NCBI GenBank assembly: GCA_945871915.1
Contig: CAMBXO010000006.1
Coordinates: forward strand, 1 to 64,000
Direction: 5' to 3'
DNA length: 64,000 nucleotides
Origin: Singulisphaera sp. GP187
GTDB taxonomy: Bacteria; Planctomycetota; Phycisphaerae; Phycisphaerales; SM1A02
Part shown: piece after piece, positions 51,628-60,295 of the stretch
Layout of the letters: the number at the start of each line of letters is the position of its first letter
Numbering within the stretch: the first letter of the stretch is position 1
Translations under genes and position numbers: made by a program
The notes under the pieces: generated by a model
The model's input: only the letters and a program-made list of their open reading frames with translations
What the model was told of the DNA's origin: nothing
Databases searched by the model: none

Positions 51628-52573
51628 CTCGGTCCCAGCCATCTTGCAACGACGCATCGAATAACACCACGTCATGTTGAGCCTGCCGTAAGCCACTCAA
51701 CAGTGCTTCCATCTGCACGCGTTCCTGTCCACGTCGAACATCTCGTTCGGCTTTGACTCTGGCCATCGCAGCATCCATCGTTGAAGCGGGCAGTTCTTCT
51801 TCCAACTGAATCAGGACATACCCCGAGTCCACCAGCACGGGCGAACTGACTCCATGTGGTTGAAGACTCCAGAGCGTCTGTCGGAACGCAGAGGGCCAGG
51901 TTGGATCCAGTCGACTCACGGGATTCACCAAACCACCTCGTGCGGCGGATCGATCAGTGCTGACCGAAGCGGCCACTTCACCAAAGGGCTCGCCACTCTC
52001 GATGCGCCGCTTTGCCTCTGCACATTGTCGTAAATCCGGAAGCGCCATCACTCGGCAGCGACGGCGAGCCCCATGACTGGCATCCAGCGCAGCCTCAATC
52101 GCGTCATGGGTCACATGCACCTGATCCGCCACCAGTCGGCGCGCCGCAGCATTTCGACGAAGCAGGTTGTTCCACCGGCGTTCGCCCAGACCCTGCACCG
52201 CACGCAACTCCAGCAGAAGCCGCTCCGACCGATCCGCATTATCGCTCAGACTGTCTAAAACTTGCTGCTGTTCGGCACGCAACAGCGCATCATCGATGAC
52301 CAGATTGCGCTCTTTCAGCAACGCATCCAATTGGCGACCAAGCATCACCTCTTCAATGGTTGACGCGCCAGCCCGTTCCGAGAGCAGGGGTTGAAGTTCC
52401 GACCATTCGATCGCTTGCCCCTTCCACAATGCAGCCGGGCGCACGGCGACTGGTGCCGCTGGTTGCTCAGCGATCGCTGGCGTGGTGGACGGCAACACGG
52501 GATCAGGTTCTCGCTGCGAAATCGTTCCGCACGACGCCATCGCCAGCACACTCACAAGATGCAGTCGTCGCAT
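51608..52573 (-). CDS. Parvulin/SurA-like lipoprotein
   Basis: The 321-residue protein has a lipoprotein signal with lipobox LAMASC (Cys 15). An N-terminal helical SurA-like part (LLKERNLVIDDALLRAEQQQ) precedes a parvulin-like domain with RRIESGEPFGEVAASVSTD, ARGGLVNPV and SSPVLVDSGYVLIQLEEE. It is likely a periplasmic chaperone/prolyl isomerase for exported proteins. It converges with the LptG-like gene and is followed upstream, on the same strand, by the glycosyltransferase-like gene 16 nt away. Confidence 0.8.
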   Translation of the reverse strand: MRRLHLVSVLAMASCGTISQREPDPVLPSTTPAIAEQPAAPVAVRPAALWKGQAIEWSELQPLLSERAGASTIEEVMLGRQLDALLKERNLVIDDALLRAEQQQVLDSLSDNADRSERLLLELRAVQGLGERRWNNLLRRNAAARRLVADQVHVTHDAIEAALDASHGARRRCRVMALPDLRQCAEAKRRIESGEPFGEVAASVSTDRSAARGGLVNPVSRLDPTWPSAFRQTLWSLQPHGVSSPVLVDSGYVLIQLEEELPASTMDAAMARVKAERDVRRGQERVQMEALLSGLRQAQHDVVLFDASLQDGWDRVKNASK

Positions 52574-52588
52574 GGGGTCAGTATGGCA

Positions 52589-54664
52589 TCACTCTGGCAT
52601 CGCTGGCGAATCGTTGGGCGTGGCGGTGGATTTGAATTGAATGCGATCATTCAGCAGGTACAAACGTCGACCACCCAGCAGCAACTGAAATGGTTGTGAG
52701 GCCAGCACTTCCTCGACGCGAGAACATGAAAAATCCGCTGGCACGTAGCGACTTCGCTCCCACACCTTCAGCATGTCGCCATCCACCACCACCACATCAA
52801 ACCTCTCGCGGAGCCATTCCAACGGGTTGTCGCTTCGAAGCGCACGCTCAAAGGGATTCTCGTCCCATGGATTGGACCATGCCAGCGAAATCGCGGGGTC
52901 AATCCAAAACGGAGTGCTCCAGCCGATGCACAGCACCCGGCAATGTGGGCACCATCCATTCAGCACCGCCTCCACGCTCGGCTGCTCACGCACGCTCTGC
53001 GCTAATTCGGCGTCCGAACCAGCTTCAAGTGCAAGGTCTAATCGGCCATCCGCCAAATCCACTCTGCCTAAAGCAAGTAATTGACGAGGTGCGTCCAGCA
53101 CCACCGCAATCGGTGCGCTGGCAACCCACAACACGGAGACCACCATCACAAGTGCATGGCCACCGCTGAATTGTTTTTGCAGAGTGCGCACCCACATCGC
53201 GATCGCCAGCGCACATGGCACAACCATCGGAATCAGGAATCTGGATTGCAAGTGCGTCAACAGCATCCATCCGAGCAGCGTGACTACCACGATTGAAAGC
53301 ATCGCTACGCCAAGTCGCCGCGTGGATGCCTTTGCAACAAGCGAAATTGTCGCCAGAGTTCCGACCCAGGGCAGGGCACCCCAGAAAATTCTCCACGGTT
53401 CGCCGGGACGTGGATTGTCTCCCCATCCAAACGCCAACCATTGCCACCACGCAACGCGCCATCGATCCATGAAGGGCACATCACTGGAGTGCGCTCGGTC
53501 AAATCGTGCGGCTCGTGCCGTGTCCCACCACCCGTTCTCAATGATCCCTCCTAGCAACGGGAATATCGGTGAGCCGGCAACAACCACATTGCGAACAAGC
53601 CACGGTGCCCACGCCACCGCGCAAGCGGCGATCGCGGCGATCAGCCACTTCGCTTTCCACCATTGGGTTCCAAGTACCGTGGCGAAGAGCAAGACTCCGG
53701 GAACAACAATCGCCAGCGAACTTGCCTTGCTGCCTACGGCCAATGCCACGCCCAATCCGAAGGTGAAACCGTCATGGATCGGCGATGGGATCTTGGTGCG
53801 TCGCATGGCAAGAGCCATACCCACCAGCACGCCTGCTTCGGAATAGGCCAGCGAACCGGTCACAATCAGCCACGGAGTTCCCAGCATGGCGGCTGCGGCC
53901 AATCGTTGCGAAGGCGCGTCTCCGCCGAGGTCCGTCACCACATCCATCACTACCAGAACCGCCGCCACCATCATGAATGCGTGAAGGCTCTGGCAGGCCA
54001 ATGCCGCATCGCGTGGGTCAGCTCGAAGGCTCATCAGATGAAGAAATGCTCCCTCCATGAAATTCGGAAATCCAGAGTTTGCAATGTGAGGGAGCGGTCG
54101 AATGGCCCCCATCTGCAGCCACTCCTTTGGAAGTTGCAAGTGATAGTTCACCACGTCGTAGCCACCGAACTCGGTACTCCAGAAGAACCCCGGCGGCACC
54201 ATGGCTGCCGTCAGCATGGCGCCGAGGCCGATGCCGATGACCACACATGTGCACTTGGAAATGTGGGTCGACTGATGCAAGTCGGCCCGACAACGAACCA
54301 GTCCAATCCATCCCGGCATCAGTGCGGCCAACGCCACCACCGTTCTAGGAAACACGTGCGAAGGGAGCGCAAGAGTTCCCATCCACTGATCCACAATGCA
54401 CATCAGAGCGATGCCAAGCCCCAGGGCCGTCCCGAGCCCTTGCAGCCGCAGGAATCGCGCCGCCATAAGGCCGAGCCCCGCAGCAGAAAGCAGCCAGATC
54501 CCTGCAAGTGGAACCGCTTGCACAATGGCCGCAGTCCATGCGGCCATGGTCTCTATTCCATTGCCACACCATGCAATAGCCAAAGCCGTTGCAAATGCAG
54601 CAGCTCCCCCAACCAACCACCCGTTGAGCCACGGCGGATGAAATCGAGTCTGTAAAACAGGCAT
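52589..54664 (-). CDS. Large membrane glycosyltransferase-like (GT-39/ArnT-type) protein
   Basis: The 691-residue protein has 12 or more hydrophobic segments, including LAGIWLLSAAGLGLMAARFL, VVALAALMPGWIGLV, VVIGIGLGAMLTAAM and MLSIVVVTLLGWMLL. The first periplasmic loop contains STEFGGYDVVNYHLQLPKEW, with Asp and His residues placed as in lipid-linked sugar transferases. A soluble C-terminal part (about 560-690) follows. Likely transfers a sugar from a polyprenyl carrier, but the substrate cannot be read from the sequence. Start ATG 54664. Confidence 0.75.
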   Translation of the reverse strand: MPVLQTRFHPPWLNGWLVGGAAAFATALAIAWCGNGIETMAAWTAAIVQAVPLAGIWLLSAAGLGLMAARFLRLQGLGTALGLGIALMCIVDQWMGTLALPSHVFPRTVVALAALMPGWIGLVRCRADLHQSTHISKCTCVVIGIGLGAMLTAAMVPPGFFWSTEFGGYDVVNYHLQLPKEWLQMGAIRPLPHIANSGFPNFMEGAFLHLMSLRADPRDAALACQSLHAFMMVAAVLVVMDVVTDLGGDAPSQRLAAAAMLGTPWLIVTGSLAYSEAGVLVGMALAMRRTKIPSPIHDGFTFGLGVALAVGSKASSLAIVVPGVLLFATVLGTQWWKAKWLIAAIAACAVAWAPWLVRNVVVAGSPIFPLLGGIIENGWWDTARAARFDRAHSSDVPFMDRWRVAWWQWLAFGWGDNPRPGEPWRIFWGALPWVGTLATISLVAKASTRRLGVAMLSIVVVTLLGWMLLTHLQSRFLIPMVVPCALAIAMWVRTLQKQFSGGHALVMVVSVLWVASAPIAVVLDAPRQLLALGRVDLADGRLDLALEAGSDAELAQSVREQPSVEAVLNGWCPHCRVLCIGWSTPFWIDPAISLAWSNPWDENPFERALRSDNPLEWLRERFDVVVVDGDMLKVWERSRYVPADFSCSRVEEVLASQPFQLLLGGRRLYLLNDRIQFKSTATPNDSPAMPE

Positions 54665-54742
54665 CCGGCTTCAAATATCGCAGAAATTGGAAACCCATGC
54701 CGGGTTCACTCATGCCGCGACCCTCACTGTGCCGATGCCTTG

Positions 54743-54806
54743 CGGCAGCCATGGAGGGCTGCCGTCGACCACGCTTCCGTGTGGCCGCCGCCAGAAAGCC
54801 AGGAGG
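54743..54806 (+). promoter_or_regulatory. fliW leader with CsrA-type hairpin and GGA-containing Shine-Dalgarno
   Basis: Arms 54743-54750 (cggcagcc) and 54757-54764 (ggctgccg) form a perfect 8-bp stem with the loop ATGGAG (54751-54756), the classic CsrA pattern of GGA in a hairpin loop. A second hairpin follows at 54769-54784 (CCACGC ttcc GTGTGG). The fliW Shine-Dalgarno aggagg (54801-54806) provides another GGA about 45 nt downstream. Confidence 0.6.
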
Positions 54807-54810
54807 TTGA

Positions 54811-55257
54811 ATGCTTATTCAAACCACACGATTTGGACCCGTCGAAGTCGACGAATCAAGGCTCCTGCAATTCCCGGCGGGCTTACTTGGATTTTCTCGC
54901 GCTCGCCAGTTCGCATTGCTGCAACCAGATGATCGCGGAGTGTTCTTCTGGCTTCAAAGTACAGAAAGCGCAGATGTGGCATTCGTCGTGACGGATCCTT
55001 GCCTGTGGAACTCAGAATTCTCAGTGACCCTTCGCCGCGAACAATCCGCAGAGATTGGGCTGGTCGAAGGCGGCGCGATGCAACTGCTTGTCATTGTCAA
55101 TCGTCGCGACCATGGAATCACCGCCAACATGCAGGGCCCGCTTGTCATAAACCCTCTCACGCGAGTGGCGCTGCAAGTGGTTATTGCGGACCGTCGCTGG
55201 ACCACACGCCACGAACTTGTTTCGGTCACACCGGCCGCTCGCGCCGTCACAGCCTAA
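54811..55257 (+). CDS. fliW: Flagellar assembly factor FliW
   Basis: Binds and antagonises CsrA and binds flagellin in known systems. The 148-residue protein has [40 protein letters not shown] and [19 protein letters not shown], all typical. The ATG at 54811 has AGGAGG 4 nt upstream. It is followed by csrA after 10 nt, the usual order. Confidence 0.95.
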   Translation: MLIQTTRFGPVEVDESRLLQFPAGLLGFSRARQFALLQPDDRGVFFWLQSTESADVAFVVTDPCLWNSEFSVTLRREQSAEIGLVEGGAMQLLVIVNRRDHGITANMQGPLVINPLTRVALQVVIADRRWTTRHELVSVTPAARAVTA

Positions 55258-55267
55258 AAGGAATTTG

Positions 55268-55558
55268 ATGCTCGTCCTCACGCGCCAACGAGATGAACGA
55301 ATTGTGATCGGCGATGATGTCGAAATTGTGGTCGTGGATATTCGCGGCGATAAAGTGAGACTTGGAGTCGTGGCGCCTCACACGGTGTCCGTTCACCGCA
55401 AAGAAATCTACGAAGCGATTCGCCGCGAAAACCAAGATGCATCGGGAATGCAGGGCGAATTGCCCGGTTTCAACCTACCTGCACAGGGTTCTGATGCGGT
55501 GCGTCGCTTGGCAAATCGGCGCAATGATTCCGGTGAGGAACGGCGCGAAATCGCCTAA
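55268..55558 (+). CDS. csrA: Carbon storage regulator CsrA with C-terminal extension
   Basis: RNA-binding dimer that represses translation by binding GGA motifs. Residues 1-60 ([37 protein letters not shown]) are standard CsrA, including the Arg in VHRKEIY. The total of 96 residues exceeds the usual 60-70; the last about 35 residues ([18 protein letters not shown]) are a polar extension. AAGGA lies 5 nt before the ATG. It converges with rplT, 9 nt downstream. Confidence 0.95.
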   Translation: MLVLTRQRDERIVIGDDVEIVVVDIRGDKVRLGVVAPHTVSVHRKEIYEAIRRENQDASGMQGELPGFNLPAQGSDAVRRLANRRNDSGEERREIA

Positions 55559-55567
55559 CGACGCGGT

Positions 55568-55933
55568 TCAGGCTGCTTTGGCCAAACGGTTTCGTGCCAT
55601 GTCCACCAGCACATCAAAGCTGGCTGGGTCCTGAATAGCCATTTCGCTGAGCATCTTGCGATTCAGCAAAACGCCGGAACGTGACAGGCCACCGATCAAA
55701 AGGCTGTAACGAAAGTCTCGCATTCTGCATGCGGCGGTCAATCGTGCAATCCACAGCGAACGCATATCGCGCCGACGCAGTCGGCGATGTCGCCATGCAT
55801 TGCGGCCTGCTCGCATCAAGGCGACCTTGGCCTGTTGCTTGTGCCGACTCTTGGTTCCAAAGTAACCGCGGGCCTCGCGAAGAACGCGTCGGCGTGCCTG
55901 AGTTCGTGCTGCTCCCTTTCGTGCTCGTGGCAT
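55568..55933 (-). CDS. rplT: 50S ribosomal protein L20
   Basis: Early assembly protein of the large subunit. The 121-residue protein has the basic N-terminus MPRARKGAARTQARRRVL and the conserved RDMRSLWIARLTAACR, YSLLIGGLSRSGVLLNRKML. It follows rpmI by 20 nt; infC, which usually heads the group, is not found upstream. Confidence 0.96.
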   Translation of the reverse strand: MPRARKGAARTQARRRVLREARGYFGTKSRHKQQAKVALMRAGRNAWRHRRLRRRDMRSLWIARLTAACRMRDFRYSLLIGGLSRSGVLLNRKMLSEMAIQDPASFDVLVDMARNRLAKAA

Positions 55934-55953
55934 GGTTCGGTCCTTTCAGGTGC

Positions 55954-56160
55954 TCAGCGGGCCAGGCTTCTATTTAAAACCTTGGCCAGCATTCGGTTTT
56001 CGCTCTTGGAAAGCATGCGTGCCCGGCGGTAACTGCGAACGGCGGCACCGGTCTTGTTGCTCTTCAGGTGGCGTGAATTGGGAGAATGAAATGAGATCTT
56101 CCCGGTGGCGGAGACCTTGATTCGCTTGGACAAACCTTTATGTGTTTTGTGCTTTGGCAT
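55954..56160 (-). CDS. rpmI: 50S ribosomal protein L35
   Basis: The 68-residue protein reads MPKHKTHKGLSKRIKVSATG at the start, with SRHLKSNKT and RSYRRARML, as in L35. The ATG at 56160 is followed by the usual basic residues. It is 81 nt downstream of the stop of the membrane protein gene at 56242, and a TATCCT lies further upstream on the same strand. Confidence 0.95.
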   Translation of the reverse strand: MPKHKTHKGLSKRIKVSATGKISFHSPNSRHLKSNKTGAAVRSYRRARMLSKSENRMLAKVLNRSLAR

Positions 56161-56241
56161 GGCAAGGCTCGATGGCGGGTCGCCAAGGATACAAAACCCA
56201 TCGATTCGGTCAAGTTGGTGTTCAATCAGCAACTGGCGGCG

Positions 56242-57171
56242 TCACTGTGCAAGGAACGCGTCATCGCCCTTGGAGAGCTCAACCAGAGTCGGAAGCCGCT
56301 CGTCCGCACGGGCGCCCCGTTGCAAATACAGGTTGTCACCCTCCACTTCGGGGCGAGTTAGCCAGAGCAAGGCCCCATCGCCAAACAGCACATTTTGCCC
56401 TCGCTGGTCATGACTTGCGCTGGAATCGCCTGTTCCAAATGGTTTCCCCATGCGATGCAATTCCAAGGCCGGATTGGCATCCCCAATCAATGCACCACGA
56501 CCAATGACCGTAAGCCGAAAGGCACGGTCACTTGCGGGCATTCGAAAGGAAATATGCCGGTGCGGCGATTTCGCGGCACACCCGGGGCATTGCATTTGGT
56601 CTGTGGAGCAATACCCATGGTGAATCAGCATCACAAGATTGCCGCCATGTTCATAGGTGTTCCAGTCGAGCATCGAGGGTTTGGGCGAAGTCAGGCTGTT
56701 CAATCCTGCGGTCATGGGCAAATAGTCCCGATGATCTGTTGCGTAACTGGTCAGTCCCGCACCCATCGCTCGCATATTGCTTGCACATCCTGCCTGCAGC
56801 GCGGCTGAACGCATGCGAGCCATCACGGGCCATGCAACGCCGGCTGCCAGAAGCACAACGGCGGCAATTCCACCAAGATCCGCCCATCGGGCAAACCGAC
56901 GCGGTCGCTGTTCCAGTTTCAAGCGGTTCGCTTGTTCTCGATCATTCGCTTGAATGCGAGCCAGCGTGGCATCGATCAGTGAGGGATCTGAGTCCTGCAC
57001 TGGATACTGTTCAAGAAGTCGGATCACATCCAGCACACGCCGCTCGTCAGCCGCATCGGTGGAGTCATCCGTTGCAGCGTGCCAGCCACGCTCAACCAAG
57101 CGATCAAGTGCTCGCTGTTCGGCGTCGCTCAGGCTGGGGCCCGAATCCGGTTGTTGTGGAATGTCGTTCAT
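56242..57171 (-). CDS. Membrane partner of the ECF sigma factor, with pseudopilin-like tail
   Basis: The 309-residue protein has a cytoplasmic N-terminus of about 95 residues (Asp-rich helical, LVERGWHAATDD), one membrane segment (LGGIAAVVLLAAGVAWPVMA, about 99-118), then a periplasmic domain with CASNMRAMGAGLTSYATDH, two CPGC-type Cys, and SHDQRGQNVLFGDGALLWL. The last part is an H-x10-DG version of the H-x9-DG tail of planctomycete pilin-like proteins (DUF1559-type). It starts inside the stop of the sigma factor gene (ATGA), so it probably acts as its anti-sigma factor. That role is inferred from position and topology. Confidence 0.75.
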   Translation of the reverse strand: MNDIPQQPDSGPSLSDAEQRALDRLVERGWHAATDDSTDAADERRVLDVIRLLEQYPVQDSDPSLIDATLARIQANDREQANRLKLEQRPRRFARWADLGGIAAVVLLAAGVAWPVMARMRSAALQAGCASNMRAMGAGLTSYATDHRDYLPMTAGLNSLTSPKPSMLDWNTYEHGGNLVMLIHHGYCSTDQMQCPGCAAKSPHRHISFRMPASDRAFRLTVIGRGALIGDANPALELHRMGKPFGTGDSSASHDQRGQNVLFGDGALLWLTRPEVEGDNLYLQRGARADERLPTLVELSKGDDAFLAQ

Positions 57172-57863
57172 TCGAGTGGATTGTCCTTGTCGCGGCGGCC
57201 GCGGCGCCAGCGATCGGCGAACACGGCCACCGCGGAATGGAGGCGACTCTTCACGGTGCCAAGCGGAATCTCTAACGCATCTGCCATCTGCTGGTAATTC
57301 AATTTCTGGAAGTAGGCCATCACCAAGATCTCCCGATGCATGTGTGGCATGGCATCCACAGCAACTTTCACCAAGGCACCTTCCTCGTGCATGGTTGCTG
57401 GACGCGAAGGGGACTGAACATTGGAGGCGAACAGGTCAATGAGTTCGCCATCTCCATGTTCGCCGATCGGGGTCTGCAAACTGATGCCGCGTCGTCTGCG
57501 ATCCTTGCGGTACCAATCGCGTGCCTTGTTGGCCGCAATCGTGTAGAGCCACGGTCGAAAAGCACGCGTGGAATCAAAACTTGCCGCTGAAATATGGATT
57601 TGCAGAAAGGTGTCCTGAAAGACATCTTCCGCCGCGGCGCGTGATCCGATAAACCGCTGAAGAAATCCATGAAGTTCGGGGCGATAACGTTCCATCAGAA
57701 TAGGAAACGCCTGGGGGTGACCGTTCAGGTGAGCAGACACCAGCGCTTCATCGGTTGATTGATCTCCCACCGTTTCCACAGGGCCAATGATAGGAAATTC
57801 CGCGTTCTTCAAGGTGTTTTGAAGCCATTCAAGGGGGGTAAGACTTCGGGCAATCGAACGCAT
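57168..57863 (-). CDS. ECF-type RNA polymerase sigma factor
   Basis: The 231-residue protein has sigma region 2 (AEDVFQDTFLQIHISAASFD, WLYTIAANKARDWYRKDRRR) and region 4 (MADALEIPLGTVKSRLHSAV). An N-terminal stretch of about 35 residues precedes region 2. It is divergent from hpnH and coupled to the membrane protein gene by a 4-nt overlap. Target promoters are unknown. Confidence 0.92.
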   Translation of the reverse strand: MRSIARSLTPLEWLQNTLKNAEFPIIGPVETVGDQSTDEALVSAHLNGHPQAFPILMERYRPELHGFLQRFIGSRAAAEDVFQDTFLQIHISAASFDSTRAFRPWLYTIAANKARDWYRKDRRRRGISLQTPIGEHGDGELIDLFASNVQSPSRPATMHEEGALVKVAVDAMPHMHREILVMAYFQKLNYQQMADALEIPLGTVKSRLHSAVAVFADRWRRGRRDKDNPLE

Positions 57864-57933
57864 ACTTCTTGTTACGATTGGGAATTGGCGTGTGTTTGTG
57901 ACGAAGGCAACTTTTTTGGAGATCGCATCGCAG

Positions 57934-59070
57934 ATGGGTGTGCCAGTCAGTCAAATGTGGACCGTTGCCACCTATGTGCTCAAGCAGCGACTATCCGGTC
58001 GGCGGCAGTATCCGCTTGTCTTGATGCTGGAACCTCTCTTTCGTTGCAATCTGGCATGTGCAGGGTGCGGAAAAATCCAATATCCGGCGCATGTGCTCAA
58101 GCGGCAACTCACACCTCAAGAATGCTTTGCGGCGGCGGATGAGTGTGGCGCTCCCATGGTCAGCATTCCAGGCGGCGAGCCGCTCCTTCACCCGGACATT
58201 GGTGACATTGTCAAGGGATTGGTGGCTCGCAAGAAATACATTTACCTCTGCACGAACGCTCTCCTGCTCAAAGAGAAACTTCAGCAGGGACTCTTTGCTC
58301 CAAGCAAGTACCTCACCTTCAGTGTGCACATGGACGGGCAAGAGGAGAACCACGACTTTGCGGTGTGCCGTGAAGGCACGTACAAAAAGGCTGTGGAAGG
58401 CATTCGCCTTGCCGTTCAAATGGGTTTCCGTGTGACCACCAACACCACGCTGTTTCAAGGGGCCGATCCGAATTCGGTGCGAGCATTCTTTGACGAGATG
58501 ATGCAACTCGGCGTGGAAGGCATGATGATCAGCCCCGGCTATGCGTACGACAAGGCGCCAGATCAGACCGGGTTTCTGCAGCGAAGGGGCACGAACGAAC
58601 TCTTTGAAATGATTCTCTCCAATCGCAAAAAGGGTTGGCGATTCAATCAGAGCCCGCTCTTTTTGGAGTACCTCATGGGCCGCCGGGAATATGACTGCAC
58701 GCCGTGGGGCATGCCCTGTTTCAATGTGTTTGGTTGGCAGAAGCCCTGCTACCTCTTGCAAGAGGGGTATGCGGATACCTATCAGGAGTTGCTCGATGAA
58801 GTGGACTGGAGTCACTACGGTCACGCAAGCGGAAATCCCAAGTGCGAGAATTGCATGGTGCATTCCGGTTATGAAGCCACCGCAGTGGATCAGACCTTCA
58901 GTGGGTTTGGCGGCATTTGGGCCAATGTGAAGGCGATTCTTTTCAACAGCTATGCCAATCCGGCTTCGGCGGCCCGGCTCCAACAGGAGAAGGGCAAGCC
59001 GCATGGTCCATTGGCCCACTTGGTGCAACTTGGTTTGGCAAGGGATGTCGCTGAAAAAACTGCGGCGTGA
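57934..59070 (+). CDS. hpnH: Adenosylhopane synthase, radical SAM protein HpnH
   Basis: Adds adenosine to diploptene to make adenosylhopane, the precursor of extended hopanoids. The 378-residue protein has VLMLEPLFRCNLACAGCGKI with the cluster Cys (C38, C42, C45), GAPMVSIPGGEPLLHPDI, and a C-terminal Cys set (CENCMVHSGYE). I chose the ATG at 57934 (MGVPVSQMW), which matches the usual HpnH start; the GTG at 57892 would add 14 residues. It is divergent from the ECF sigma gene. hpnCDE lie 40 kb away, so hopanoid genes are dispersed. Confidence 0.93.
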   Translation: MGVPVSQMWTVATYVLKQRLSGRRQYPLVLMLEPLFRCNLACAGCGKIQYPAHVLKRQLTPQECFAAADECGAPMVSIPGGEPLLHPDIGDIVKGLVARKKYIYLCTNALLLKEKLQQGLFAPSKYLTFSVHMDGQEENHDFAVCREGTYKKAVEGIRLAVQMGFRVTTNTTLFQGADPNSVRAFFDEMMQLGVEGMMISPGYAYDKAPDQTGFLQRRGTNELFEMILSNRKKGWRFNQSPLFLEYLMGRREYDCTPWGMPCFNVFGWQKPCYLLQEGYADTYQELLDEVDWSHYGHASGNPKCENCMVHSGYEATAVDQTFSGFGGIWANVKAILFNSYANPASAARLQQEKGKPHGPLAHLVQLGLARDVAEKTAA

Positions 59071-59121
59071 ACAACCTGTCAATTCGTAACGGCGAGGGGG
59101 CATTGAAGGCATTCTTGGGTG

Positions 59122-60291
59122 ATGCCTTTTGATCGCGGAGCCATTTCGTACAGCCGGTTCGCTCTTGAGAGTTGGAAAGCGACGCCGTTGCAAAAATTGC
59201 TCAAGGCTTTGCAGGAGTCTTCGTTCATTGATGAAGGCGAAGGTGCCGGCGTGGGATGGACTGCGGGCGAGCACCTCTTTGATGCTGGGTTCACTGATGA
59301 ACGGATGCTGTTTCATCGTGATGTGCTTGCGGCCATTCGAATCGACAGTGATCGCGTTCCGCCAGAGGTTCGGCGGGCCTACTTGCTTTCAGCCATGGCG
59401 GAAGAAATGGCCGATGCAGATCGTTCGAGTCGCCGTCGTGCAAGAGAGAGGGCGTTGCGCCGGTGTGATGCGGAAGTTGCAGAGGGGCGATGGAGGCGAC
59501 GCGCTTTGGTTCCGTTGCTCATTCGGACACACGACGCTGTCGTTCTTGCGCCCACCAAGAGTGATGCCGTCACCACGGCCATCCGATCATTGATTGAACG
59601 AACACTGGATTGCACGGTCACGCCGCAGACTTCCGGAACGCTTGCATTATTGATCGCAGGCCAATGCGGACGAGAAGGGGCCGCAGCAGATGCGGAACCG
59701 GAATCGTTCGGTCCAGTTCCAGGTGCAACCGCAGATCGTTCCGGTCGACCCGATCCTGCGTGGTGTGAAGCAAGCCACCCGATGGATTTTTTGGGCAACG
59801 CTTTCGTGTTGTGGGCGTGGTGGAGGTCAGAGCAAGCCGGTCAACAAACCGATTGCGGAACGATTGTCCTGCGAAAGTCCATCGAACTCGCCTGTCCATG
59901 GGATTCGACAGGTTCCATCGTCGTTCGATCAGATGATCCGGCCGCCCGCAGCGAAGTACGGGCTGCCCTTCGGTGTGGGAAGTGGCCCCGTCGTGTTGGG
60001 TTGATTCTTTCGAACGAAGGTGAAGCGTGGGAATTCACATTGCAAGCCGATCGCTGGGAAGTGTCGGGGCTTCGCCTTGATCCACCCTCAGGGATTCCGG
60101 GAACTCGGCGAGAAGCGATTGAAGTGAGGTTGGCTTCGCTGCAATCATTCGATCAGGCGCTCATTGCGCTCTACAGCGAATTTCTCCGCGAGCGATTCGG
60201 AAACGGCTGGAAGACAGCTCGAGCGAATGTGGTGCGGTGGATGCGGGAGAGCGAGCCTCGGATCACACGCGTGGCAGAACTAGCGGAGTGA
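59122..60291 (+). CDS. RdgC-like protein
   Basis: The 389-residue protein shows the layout of planctomycete/deltaproteobacterial RdgC-like proteins: MPFDRGAISYSRFAL at the start, a helix of the type IRIDSDRVPPEVRRAY, a basic RRRARERALRRCD helix, and DAVVLAPTKSDAVTTAIRSL. E. coli RdgC is a ring-forming DNA-binding inhibitor of RecA; similarity here is only to the general pattern, so function is uncertain. No signal peptide. It follows hpnH after 51 nt and converges with trpF. Confidence 0.55.
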   Translation: MPFDRGAISYSRFALESWKATPLQKLLKALQESSFIDEGEGAGVGWTAGEHLFDAGFTDERMLFHRDVLAAIRIDSDRVPPEVRRAYLLSAMAEEMADADRSSRRRARERALRRCDAEVAEGRWRRRALVPLLIRTHDAVVLAPTKSDAVTTAIRSLIERTLDCTVTPQTSGTLALLIAGQCGREGAAADAEPESFGPVPGATADRSGRPDPAWCEASHPMDFLGNAFVLWAWWRSEQAGQQTDCGTIVLRKSIELACPWDSTGSIVVRSDDPAARSEVRAALRCGKWPRRVGLILSNEGEAWEFTLQADRWEVSGLRLDPPSGIPGTRREAIEVRLASLQSFDQALIALYSEFLRERFGNGWKTARANVVRWMRESEPRITRVAELAE

Positions 60292-60295
60292 GTGT

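Noticed and set aside
53663-54655. 330-residue open frame on the plus strand
   Set aside because: His/Arg-rich antisense shadow of the membrane glycosyltransferase-like gene.
54729-54743. Sigma-54 promoter before fliW (TTGC at the -12 position)
   Set aside because: The -24 position reads gtgccg without the required GG, and a start 12 nt downstream would fall inside the hairpin.
57991-59316. 441-residue open frame on the minus strand
   Set aside because: Antisense shadow of hpnH, which has complete radical-SAM motifs.
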